16,178 nt of DNA from Alphaproteobacteria bacterium (GTDB taxonomy: Bacteria; Pseudomonadota; Alphaproteobacteria; ATCC43930; CGMCC-115725): positions 1 to 16,178 of the forward strand of contig JASHUW010000163.1 of assembly GCA_030039815.1 (NCBI GenBank). Reading direction: 5' to 3'. The first letter of the stretch is position 1. Each line of letters begins with the position of its first letter. The notes under the pieces were generated by a model that ran no database searches, was not told the DNA's origin, and worked only from the letters and a program-made list of their open reading frames with translations. The translations under genes were made by a program, and so were the position numbers. Of the stretch, positions 7,031-12,732 are shown in pieces.

Positions 7031-7069
7031 GCCGACTGTGCGGCAAATTGCGCCGACCGGTGCGGCAAA
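7031..7069. repeat. Two direct repeats in the divergent promoter region
   Basis: GCCGAC followed by TGTGCGGCAAA (7031-7047) recurs as GCCGAC followed by CGGTGCGGCAAA (7052-7069). The shared TGCGGCAAA cores are 22 bp apart, about two helical turns. They lie between the 30-residue gene and the modE-like gene, and would overlap the start of transcription for the leftward operon if the promoter suggested at 7074-7103 is right. This is a candidate regulator-binding site with no assigned protein. Confidence 0.45.
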
Positions 7070-7073
7070 GCGA

Positions 7074-7103
7074 AGCATACCCGAGGTTCGCTGGAGCCGG
7101 CAA
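7074..7103 (-). promoter_or_regulatory. Possible sigma-70-type promoter for the small-ORF/PuuD-like operon
   Basis: On the minus strand, TTGCCG (7103-7098) and TATGCT (7079-7074) are separated by 18 nt, each matching four of six consensus bases. Transcription would begin near 7067, about 65 nt before the 30-residue gene. The match is modest, so this is a suggestion only. Confidence 0.3.
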
Positions 7104-7192
7104 ATGCGCGTTTCTCGTTAATTCTGCATGCGCGGAATGCGGGCCTGGCGAGTGCCGTTTCCGGACAGGCGGAATTTGATTTAAGCTGGGTC

Positions 7193-7537
7193 ATGGCACG
7201 GCTGACGCTGCGCATTGATTTCGACGCCGAACGGCAAATCGGCCCCGGCAAGATCAAGCTTTTGGAGCTGATCGATTCGACCGGCTCGATTTCGGCGGCC
7301 GGCCGCAAGATGGGCATGTCGTACCGCCGCGCCTGGCTGCTCGTCGACAATCTCAACCGCTGCTTCCGCGAGCCGTTGGTGGCGGCGCAGGTCGGCGGCG
7401 TCAAGGGGGGCGGGGCGTCGCTGACCGCGTTCGGCCGCGCCGTCGTCGAGCATTACCGCGCGATCGAAGAGGCCGCCGCTGTCGCCGGCGCGGATCACGT
7501 CGGCGCGCTCACCGCGTCGCTGGCTGAATCAGTGTAG
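7193..7537 (+). CDS. ModE-type winged-helix regulator without a molybdate-binding domain
   Basis: A 114-residue DNA-binding protein resembling the N-terminal domain of ModE, the molybdate-responsive regulator. The wing-helix region is visible: IKLLELIDSTGSISAAGRKMGMSYRRAWLLVDNLNRCF at about 22-60, then a glycine-rich wing (VGGVKGGGASLT) and a helix (FGRAVVEHYRAIEEA) suited to dimerisation. E. coli ModE has two additional C-terminal Mop/TOBE domains that bind molybdate; they are absent here. Control of the modABC operon at 8158-11690 is inferred from family and proximity. The ATG at 7193 lacks a strong Shine-Dalgarno site, but the family N-terminus (LTLRIDF) begins right after it. Confidence 0.88.
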   Translation: MARLTLRIDFDAERQIGPGKIKLLELIDSTGSISAAGRKMGMSYRRAWLLVDNLNRCFREPLVAAQVGGVKGGGASLTAFGRAVVEHYRAIEEAAAVAGADHVGALTASLAESV

Positions 7538-7607
7538 ACCTGCGCGAGATTTTCCGCGCCAGGGTTGACGACCGGATAGAGTAATTGGCGTGCCAAACGG
7601 GCGACGA

Positions 7608-8117
7608 ATGCGATACGTCATCCTTCTGTTGGCCGGGCTGTTCTCCTTGTCGGCTTGGGCGCAGGACCCATTTCGGTCGGCGCCGGAACCCGCCCCGCCA
7701 AAGGCCGTTCAACGGCCGCGTCCTGCGCCGCCGATCCAGCAGGAAGATATTGTCACGCCTCCGGCTACTGTAACGACGGTGAGCCCGCCGCAATCCGCGC
7801 CGCCCCCCGCGCCGTCGCTTGTCGGGCAGTGGTCGGGGATGGTCTTCGTCGGCTGCGATTGGCCCTTGACGTGGCCGACCAAGCTCGAGTTGACGGTGGC
7901 GTACGCCGGGCCGGATCAGTATTCCGTGCGCGCCTCGGCGGGCATGGTTAACCTGTCGGGATACATCCAGGGTAAGCGGGTCAGCTTCGAAGGCTACATA
8001 TTGCTCGATAAGCACGTCTACCAGGGAATGGCGACGTCACCCACGGAAATGAGCGGCACCGTCACAAACCGCCTCGGCAATGGCCCGTGTCTTTGGTCTG
8101 TACGAAAACTTGGCTAG
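7608..8117 (+). CDS. Secreted protein with proline-rich linker, function unknown
   Basis: A 169-residue protein that I do not recognise. The frame allows a GTG start at 7590, but the ATG at 7608 gives a clean Sec signal peptide (MRYVILLLAGLFSLSAWA), with likely cleavage after A18. The mature protein begins with a Pro/Ala/Gln-rich linker (about 20-69), then a compact, probably beta-rich domain starting SLVGQWSGMVFVGCDW and ending CLWSVRKLG. C83 and C161 bracket this domain and could form a disulfide in the periplasm. It stands between the modE-like gene and the convergent modC with no obvious functional link to either. Confidence 0.75.
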   Translation: MRYVILLLAGLFSLSAWAQDPFRSAPEPAPPKAVQRPRPAPPIQQEDIVTPPATVTTVSPPQSAPPPAPSLVGQWSGMVFVGCDWPLTWPTKLELTVAYAGPDQYSVRASAGMVNLSGYIQGKRVSFEGYILLDKHVYQGMATSPTEMSGTVTNRLGNGPCLWSVRKLG

Positions 8118-8157
8118 CCCGGCTAGACAAGAGGGGTGTCAGCAGGCCCAGCAGCGA

Positions 8158-9303
8158 TCAGCCCTCCGCGATCTCCGCGTCCGAGCTGACCGCGAGCGGT
8201 TGGGCGCCGGCGAAGGCGTGGTGGTCGAAGGCGATGCTTTTGATGACCGCGTGGACTTTGAGGCCGGGGACAAGACCCATGGTCTCGACCGAGCGGCGGG
8301 TCAGCCGCGCGATCAGCGCCTCACCGGCGCAATCGAGCCGCATCTGCACGATCGGCCCGTCGCCTTGCGCGATTTCGGCGACCGTGCCGGGCAGCACGTT
8401 GAGCGCGCTGAGGCCCTCGGGCGGCTTGAGCGCGATCATCACGTCGCGCGCCCTGATGCGCACGCGCAGCGCCGTGCCGACCGGCAGGTCGAGACGCGGC
8501 ACGCGCAATTCGCCCGCGGCGGCCTTGAGGATCGTCAGGGCGAACGCGCTGTCGTGCCCGGCGATGCGGGTGGCGAGGATCGCGCCGGCCTCGGCGCGGC
8601 CGGTCAGCGGAAACAGGTCGAGCCGACCCATGATCTCGGCGGTCGGGCCGATCGCCGCGACCTGGCCGTCGGACAGCACGACCAGCGTCGTCGCCAGCCG
8701 CGCCACCTCCGGGATCGAGTGGCTGACATAGACGATCGGCACGCGCATCTCGTCGCGCAGCCGCTCGATATAGGGAAAGATTTCGTGGCGCCGGCTGTCG
8801 TCGAGCGAGGCGAGCGGCTCGTCCATCACCAGCAGGCGGGGGCGGGCGAGCAGCGCGCGGCCGATCGCGACGCGTTGCTTCTCGCCGCCCGACAGATTCG
8901 CCGGCCGGCGGGCGAGGAGATGCTCGATGCCGAGCAGCCCGACGACCTGGTCGAACTCGCTGCCGTCCCCGAGGGATCTTGCTCCATCCTTCGGCGCGAA
9001 CCAGCGCCCGTAGGCGAGGTTCTGCCGCACGTTGAGGTGGGGAAACAGCCGGCCCTCCTGGAACACGTAGCCGACGCGGCGGCGATGCGCCGGCACGAAA
9101 CGGCCGGTCGCGGTGTCGGTCAGCACCTCGCCGTCGATTGAAATATGGCCACGATCCGGCCGGATGAGCCCGGCAATGGCGTTGACCAGCGACGTCTTGC
9201 CGGCACCCGAGCGGCCGAACAATGCGGTGAGCCCGCCTTCGCTCTGGAATTCGGCGTCGAGCGTGAACGCGCCGAGCCGATGGGTGACGCTGACGCTCAG
9301 CAT
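8158..9303 (-). CDS. modC: Molybdate ABC transporter ATP-binding protein ModC
   Basis: ATPase subunit of the high-affinity molybdate importer ModABC, on the cytoplasmic face of the membrane. The 381 residues begin at the ATG at 9303 (MLSVSVTHRLG). Visible motifs: Walker A GRSGAGKTS at 30-38, Q-loop in GYVFQEGRLFPHLNV, signature LSGGEKQRVAIGRALL, Walker B LLVMDEPLASLD and the H-loop VSHS. The C-terminal part (about 290-365, with RIRARDVMIAL and LNVLPGTVAEI) is the TOBE domain found in ModC, which distinguishes it from generic ABC ATPases. It is the last gene of the operon, 73 nt after modB, and is convergent with the secreted-protein gene 40 nt away. Confidence 0.96.
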   Translation of the reverse strand: MLSVSVTHRLGAFTLDAEFQSEGGLTALFGRSGAGKTSLVNAIAGLIRPDRGHISIDGEVLTDTATGRFVPAHRRRVGYVFQEGRLFPHLNVRQNLAYGRWFAPKDGARSLGDGSEFDQVVGLLGIEHLLARRPANLSGGEKQRVAIGRALLARPRLLVMDEPLASLDDSRRHEIFPYIERLRDEMRVPIVYVSHSIPEVARLATTLVVLSDGQVAAIGPTAEIMGRLDLFPLTGRAEAGAILATRIAGHDSAFALTILKAAAGELRVPRLDLPVGTALRVRIRARDVMIALKPPEGLSALNVLPGTVAEIAQGDGPIVQMRLDCAGEALIARLTRRSVETMGLVPGLKVHAVIKSIAFDHHAFAGAQPLAVSSDAEIAEG

Positions 9304-9319
9304 GCCCTTGACCGGGTGC

Positions 9320-9371
9320 GGCGGGGCATCCGCCCCGCCTTCGGGCTGGTGCCGTATCCGCGCAAGCGGAT
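9320..9371. repeat. Paired palindromes between modB and modC
   Basis: The 73-bp gap holds a perfect 8-bp palindrome (GGCGGGGC / GCCCCGCC, 9320-9339, loop ATCC) and a 6-bp palindrome (ATCCGC / GCGGAT, 9356-9371, loop GCAA). The layout matches the paired-palindrome repeats elsewhere in the window, but the sequence differs. In the operon mRNA these hairpins would separate modB from modC and could slow decay or reduce downstream expression. Confidence 0.6.
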
Positions 9372-9376
9372 CATGA

Positions 9377-10075
9377 TCACAGCCCCGCCGCGCGCCGCGA
9401 GGCGCGTTGGGCGATCGCCTCCGACGCCAGCAGCGCGGCGACGGAGATCGCAACCGATACCAGCGTCAGGCGGAACGCGCCCGTCTCGCCGCCCGGCACC
9501 TGCAGGAAGGTGTAAATCGCGATCGGCAGGGTTTGCGTCTCGCCGGGGATGTTGGAGACAAAGGTGATCGTCGCGCCGAACTCGCCGAGCGCGCGCGCGA
9601 ACGAGAGGATCATCCCGGCGACGATGCCGGGAAGGATCAGCGGCAGCGTGACGGTCAACCATACCCAGCCGCGGTTGGCGCCGAGCGTCGCCGCGGCGTC
9701 CTCGAGCCGGCGGTCGACCGCGTCGATCGACAGCCGCATCGAGCGCACCATCAGCGGAAACCCCATCACCGCCGAGGCCAGTGCCGCGCCCGTCCAGCGA
9801 AACGCGAAGACGATGCCGAGATAGTCGGCGAGCGGCGCCCCCAGCGCCCCGCGCCGCCCGAACAGGATCAGCAGGATGTATCCCGTCACCACCGGCGGCA
9901 TCACCAGCGGCAGGTGAACGATGACGTTGAGTGCCGAGCGACCCCAAAACCGGCCGCGCGCCAACACCATCGCCACCAGCAGCGCCACCGGCAGGCTCGT
10001 CAGCATCGCCCAGAAACCGACCCGGAGCGACAGTTTGATCGCGGTCAACTCCTCGGGCGAAAGGCTGAACGGCAT
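9377..10075 (-). CDS. modB: Molybdate ABC transporter permease ModB
   Basis: Inner-membrane channel subunit of ModABC. The 232-residue product starts at the ATG at 10075 (MPFSLSPEELTAIKLSLRVG). The frame stays open to 10120, but that extension is made of repeat-derived sequence and would add an implausible leader. Five to six spans are visible, starting with FWAMLTSLPVALLVAMVLARG. The EAA-loop region reads EDAAATLGANRGWVWLTVTLPLILPG, and the conserved ARALGEFGATITFVSNIPGETQTLP near the C-terminus is characteristic of ModB/CysT-type permeases. The upstream Shine-Dalgarno is weak, so modB may be translated less than modA. Confidence 0.96.
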   Translation of the reverse strand: MPFSLSPEELTAIKLSLRVGFWAMLTSLPVALLVAMVLARGRFWGRSALNVIVHLPLVMPPVVTGYILLILFGRRGALGAPLADYLGIVFAFRWTGAALASAVMGFPLMVRSMRLSIDAVDRRLEDAAATLGANRGWVWLTVTLPLILPGIVAGMILSFARALGEFGATITFVSNIPGETQTLPIAIYTFLQVPGGETGAFRLTLVSVAISVAALLASEAIAQRASRRAAGL

Positions 10076-10091
10076 CAGGCCAAACCCGTCG

Positions 10092-10168
10092 CCGCCGCGA
10101 AGGCGGGGGCCCAGGGGCAACCGTGGCGTCGCTCGCCCTGGATTCCCGCTTTCGCGGGAAAGACGAAG
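10092..10168. repeat. Dispersed paired-palindrome repeat, copy B, inside the mod operon
   Basis: Fills the 102-bp gap between modA and modB. Palindromes are CCGCC/GGCGG (10092-10106, imperfect relative to copy A) and TTCCCGC/GCGGGAA (10143-10160, loop TTTC). The segments GGGGCCCAGGGG and GATTCCCGC with trailing GACGAAG align with copy A at 4463-4546. Lying within an operon, it would form hairpins directly after modA. Confidence 0.75.
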
Positions 10169-10177
10169 GAAGTGAAG

Positions 10178-10960
10178 CTATTTGAGGACCGAGAAGCCAT
10201 AATGCTCGAACTGCTTGGTCGCGTCGGGGCCGCTCAGATAGGTGATGAACGCGGCCGCGTCCGGGTTCTTCGACGACGCGGTCTGGGCGATCGGGTAGAT
10301 GATCGGCGGAACCGCGTCGGCCGGGAAGGTACCGACGATCTTGACCTTGGGTTCGATCGCCGCGTCGGTCTTGTAGACGATCCCGTAGGGTGCTTCGCCG
10401 CGCGCCACCAGCAGCAGGCAAGCGCGCACGTTCTCGGCCGCCGCCACCGAGCCCGACACCGCATCCCACACGCCGAGCTTGGTCAGCGCCGCCTTGCCGT
10501 ATTTTCCGGCCGGCACGGAATTCGGATCGGCCATCGCCAGCTTGCCGCCATTCAACAGCTTGGCCAGCGGAAAGCCCTGCTTGATGTCGACATCGCCGGC
10601 TTTGCTGTCGGCCGGTGCGATCAGCACCAGGACGTTGCCGAGCAGATTGTGCCGGCTGCTCGGCACGATCAGGTTTTTCTTTGCGACATAGTCCATCCAG
10701 TCGAGATCGGCGGAGATGAACACATCGGCCGGCGCCGCTTCCTCGATCTGCTTCGCCAGCGTCGAGCTCGCCGCGTAGGAGATTGTCGCGTGCTTGCCGC
10801 TCGCCTTCTGCCAGTCGCTGTTGATCGCGTCGAGCGCGTCCTTGAGGCTCGCGGCGGCGAACACCACGATGTCTTCGGCCTGGGCCGCGCGCGGCGCCGA
10901 CACGCAAAGAACCGCCACGAAAATTGCCGCGACCGCGGCCAAAAACCCTCGCCGAACCAT
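10178..10960 (-). CDS. modA: Molybdate-binding periplasmic protein ModA
   Basis: Periplasmic receptor that captures molybdate (and usually tungstate) and delivers it to ModB/ModC. It has 260 residues with a Sec signal peptide, likely cleaved after A28 (SAPRAAQA/EDIV). The mature start DIVVFAAASLKDALDAI is the classic ModA opening, whose serine contacts the oxyanion. Further family features are YAASSTLAKQIEEAAPADVFISAD, ADPNSVPAGKYGKAAL, and the ENVRACLLLVARGEAPYGIVYKTDA region. The ATG at 10960 has a strong GGGGAGGAA upstream. It precedes modB, from which it is separated by a repeat element. Confidence 0.97.
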   Translation of the reverse strand: MVRRGFLAAVAAIFVAVLCVSAPRAAQAEDIVVFAAASLKDALDAINSDWQKASGKHATISYAASSTLAKQIEEAAPADVFISADLDWMDYVAKKNLIVPSSRHNLLGNVLVLIAPADSKAGDVDIKQGFPLAKLLNGGKLAMADPNSVPAGKYGKAALTKLGVWDAVSGSVAAAENVRACLLLVARGEAPYGIVYKTDAAIEPKVKIVGTFPADAVPPIIYPIAQTASSKNPDAAAFITYLSGPDATKQFEHYGFSVLK

Positions 10961-10992
10961 GCTGTTCCTCCCCGGTTATGCGCTACTGAGCC

Positions 10993-11484
10993 CTACTCGA
11001 CATCGATCGTGACCACGTCGCGGACATACCGGCCGCCCCGCTTGTCGTCCGGCATCACCAGTCGGAACCCGCTTGTCCCCGCCGCCTCGCCGGTGCGCTG
11101 GTAGGCGATCAGCGCCGGCTTGGCGCCGAAATCGGGGGCGATCTCGCCGGTCGAAAGCACGACGAAATACCCGTCGCGCCCGGTGACCTTGATCGTGTGG
11201 CGCAGCACCGCGCCCCTTGCCTTGTCGTCGATCCCGCCGGCCTCGCCGAGCAGCCCCCATAGCGAGACGCCGGTGAAGCCGGCGTGCTCGGGCCCATGCT
11301 CGGTGTCGAACGACACCTGCACCTCCTCGCTCGGCAGGGCGCGCAGCTTGGCGAGGTCGAATTGCTGCGGGTGCACGACCTTACCCGTCAGCGCCAACTC
11401 ACCCGCCGGCGCGTCGGCCGCGCGAGCGGCGGCGACCGGCAGCACCAGAATGATGCAGAGAAGGGCGAGGCGGCGGAGCCTCAT
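10993..11484 (-). CDS. Periplasmic sulfite-oxidase-fold (molybdopterin oxidoreductase-like) protein without the cofactor cysteine
   Basis: A 163-residue exported protein with a signal peptide cleaved near A22 (VAAARA/AD). The mature part resembles the Oxidored_molyb (sulfite oxidase/YedY) fold: LTGKVVHPQQFDLAKLRALPSEEVQVSF, FTGVSLWGLLGEAG, and a C-terminal FRLVMPDDKRGGRYVRDVVTIDV. Catalytic members hold the molybdenum cofactor through an invariant cysteine. The only cysteine here is C10, in the signal peptide, so a Moco enzyme of the usual type is excluded. It overlaps mop by 4 nt (ATGA) and lies 32 nt before modA, so its function is probably tied to molybdate or a molybdoenzyme. An oxyanion- or pterin-binding accessory role is only a guess. 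Confidence 0.78.
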   Translation of the reverse strand: MRLRRLALLCIILVLPVAAARAADAPAGELALTGKVVHPQQFDLAKLRALPSEEVQVSFDTEHGPEHAGFTGVSLWGLLGEAGGIDDKARGAVLRHTIKVTGRDGYFVVLSTGEIAPDFGAKPALIAYQRTGEAAGTSGFRLVMPDDKRGGRYVRDVVTIDVE

Positions 11485-11690
11485 GGCGTGGCGACCATCA
11501 CATCCGATGCCTTGATGACCGCGATCGCCTTGTCGCCGGCCTTGAGGCCCAACTCATCGACCGCCTCGTTGGTGATCGACGCGGTGATGATGACGCCGCC
11601 GCCGATGTCGATCCGCACATGCGCGGTGGTCTGTCCCTTCCGCACCTCGGCAATGACGCCGTTGATCTGGTTGCGCGCGCTGAGCTTCAT
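11481..11690 (-). CDS. mop: Molbindin, single Mop/TOBE-domain molybdate-binding protein
   Basis: A 69-residue cytoplasmic protein consisting of one Mop domain. The pattern MKLSARNQINGVIAEVRK, then VRIDIGGGVIITASITNEAVDELGL and AIAVIKASDVMVA, matches molbindins, which assemble into hexamers storing molybdate at subunit interfaces. I chose the ATG at 11690 because GGAG lies 6 nt upstream; an in-frame TTG at 11702 is less likely. First gene of the mod operon, its stop overlaps the start of the next gene. With the short ModE-like protein lacking Mop domains, this free Mop protein may buffer or sense molybdate in the cell. Confidence 0.95.
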   Translation of the reverse strand: MKLSARNQINGVIAEVRKGQTTAHVRIDIGGGVIITASITNEAVDELGLKAGDKAIAVIKASDVMVATP

Positions 11691-11711
11691 GGCGCTCTCC
11701 AATCAAGAGTT

Positions 11712-11740
11712 TCGCTATGTTTAGCGGTGTATAGCGTCAA
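11712..11740 (-). promoter_or_regulatory. Predicted mod operon promoter
   Basis: On the minus strand, TTGACG (11740-11735, five of six consensus bases) is followed after 17 nt by TAGCGA (11717-11712). Transcription would start about 15 nt before the mop ATG. The candidate ModE operator 11713-11736 occupies almost exactly the space between and including these elements, as expected for repression. Confidence 0.5.
11713..11736. promoter_or_regulatory. Candidate ModE operator (Mo-box) at the mod promoter
   Basis: Perfect inverted half-sites CGCTAT (11713-11718) and ATAGCG (11731-11736) with 12 nt between them, 24 bp in all. As I remember it, the ModE consensus is a similar palindrome of CGnTAT-type half-sites. 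The site lies 23 nt upstream of the mop start and overlaps the predicted promoter, so molybdate-dependent repression is the natural reading. Binding by the 7193-7537 product is inferred. Confidence 0.6.
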
Positions 11741-11787
11741 CGTCGAGAGGACGCAGCCGTGCCAAACTGGCGCGGTTCCGGCGCTGC

Positions 11788-11811
11788 CGCTATCGTGCCC
11801 GGGCGATAGCG
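11788..11811. promoter_or_regulatory. Second Mo-box-like inverted repeat, before the dehydrogenase gene
   Basis: Half-sites CGCTATCG (11788-11795) and CGATAGCG (11804-11811) form a perfect 8-bp inverted repeat. The outer six bases are identical to those at 11713-11736, with the same 12-nt separation. The centres of the two sites are 75 bp apart. The site ends 14 nt before the dehydrogenase ATG, partly overlapping its leader. A simple RNA hairpin is an alternative explanation. Confidence 0.5.
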
Positions 11812-11825
11812 CGAGGGATGACGGG

Positions 11826-12590
11826 ATGAAGCTTTTCGACCTCACCGGCAAGGTCGCGGTCGTTACCGGCGGCAATGGCGGGATCGGGCTGGGGATGGCG
11901 CGCGGCCTGGCGCAGGCCGGCGCCGCCGTCGTCGTCGCCGCGCGCAACGCCGCGAAATCGGCCGCGGCGGTCGCCGAGCTGGAAGGGTTTGGCGTGAAGA
12001 GCGCGTTTATCGCGCTCGATGTCGCCGACCCCGGTTCGTGCCGCGGGCTCATCGCACAGGTGGTCGAGCGGTTCGACCGGCTCGACATCCTCGTCAACAA
12101 TGCCGGCATGTCGATCAGGAAGCCGCCCGAGGCCTATGAGCTCGGCGAGTGGCTCAAGGTCATCGACACCAATCTCAACGGCGTCTTCGTGCTGTGTCAG
12201 GCGGCCCACGCGCCGTTCAAGCGCCAGGGCGGCGGCAAGATCATCAATATCGGCAGCATGATGTCGATCTTCGGCGGCGCCTATGCGGCGCCCTACTCGA
12301 CCAGCAAGGGCGGGATCGTGCAGCTCACCAAGTCGCTCGGCACCGCCTGGGCCAAGGACAACATTCAGGTCAATGCCGTGCTGCCCGGTTGGATCGACAC
12401 CGAACTGACCCGCGACGCGCGGGCCCAGGTCAAGGGGCTGAACGAACGAGTGCTGGCGCGCACTCCGGCCGGCCGCTGGGGCGTGCCCGACGACCTCTCG
12501 GGCGTCGCGGTGTTTCTCGCCGGCGCCGCCTCGGATTTCGTCACCGGCGCCGCGATCCCGGTCGACGGGGGTTACGCGTCGGAGTTTTAG
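11826..12590 (+). CDS. Short-chain dehydrogenase/reductase (SDR family)
   Basis: A 254-residue classical SDR, a cytoplasmic NAD(P)-dependent oxidoreductase. Seen: the cofactor-binding TGGNGGIG at 14-21, NNAG at 91-94, and the catalytic serine, tyrosine and lysine at S144, Y157 and K161 (YSTSK). The C-terminus VDGGYASEF is usual for the family. D38-type selectivity is not obvious, since the segment after strand 2 reads VVVAARNA; this leans towards NADP but is not decisive. The overall look resembles gluconate/glucose-type dehydrogenases, but the substrate cannot be assigned. It diverges from the mod operon across a region holding two Mo-box-like sites, which raises the possibility of molybdate control. 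Confidence 0.93.
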   Translation: MKLFDLTGKVAVVTGGNGGIGLGMARGLAQAGAAVVVAARNAAKSAAAVAELEGFGVKSAFIALDVADPGSCRGLIAQVVERFDRLDILVNNAGMSIRKPPEAYELGEWLKVIDTNLNGVFVLCQAAHAPFKRQGGGKIINIGSMMSIFGGAYAAPYSTSKGGIVQLTKSLGTAWAKDNIQVNAVLPGWIDTELTRDARAQVKGLNERVLARTPAGRWGVPDDLSGVAVFLAGAASDFVTGAAIPVDGGYASEF

Positions 12591-12629
12591 CCGGCTTCAG
12601 CCTGCGAGGGCCCGTCGGGATGAATCTTC

Positions 12630-12706
12630 GCTTCCCGGCGCAAGCCGGGACCCACTGATCCGCTTGTCGAGACGTTGAAGAGTGGGCCCCGGCTTCGCCG
12701 GGAAGC
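12630..12706. repeat. Large imperfect inverted repeat (paired-palindrome repeat, copy C)
   Basis: Arms 12630-12656 and 12681-12706 are near-perfect reverse complements, beginning GCTTCCCGGC and ending GCCGGGAAGC, around a 24-nt loop. Each arm is itself a palindrome: TCCCGGC/GCCGGGA at 12633-12650 and CCCGGC/GCCGGG at 12688-12702. It sits between the converging dehydrogenase and small secreted-protein genes and could act as a bidirectional terminator. Its organisation matches copies A and B. Confidence 0.75.
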
Positions 12707-12732
12707 GGAGCTGGCAAAGAGCGATATCGGTC

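Noticed and set aside
8107..8125. CTAGCC/GGCTAG palindrome at the end of the secreted-protein gene as a terminator
   Set aside because: The one-nucleotide loop cannot form a hairpin of this stem length, and no T-run follows.
8080..9141. A 353-codon plus-strand frame opposite modC
   Set aside because: It begins inside the secreted-protein gene and mirrors ModC. Its composition is typical of antisense GC-rich frames.
10076..10120. An upstream modB start giving 15 extra residues
   Set aside because: The extension is translated repeat sequence, starts with TTG, and adds a Gly/Arg leader not expected for ModB; the ATG at 10075 fits the family.
9297..10907. A 536-codon minus-strand frame overlapping modA and modB in another phase
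   Set aside because: It is out of phase with both genuine genes, has low-complexity Arg/Gly sequence, and crosses a repeat element.
9407..11104. A 565-codon plus-strand frame opposite modB, modA and the sulfite-oxidase-fold gene
   Set aside because: It is composed of Arg/Gln/His-rich shadow sequence, with no ribosome binding site and no motif, and the opposite strand has clear homologues.
10993..11484. A catalytic molybdopterin oxidoreductase
   Set aside because: The mature protein has no cysteine to ligate the cofactor, and it is shorter than YedY-type enzymes.
11691..11825. A molybdenum-cofactor riboswitch upstream of the mod operon or the dehydrogenase
   Set aside because: The predicted mop leader is only about 15 nt, and the region holds two simple palindromes rather than a multi-helix aptamer. 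Protein operators explain it better.
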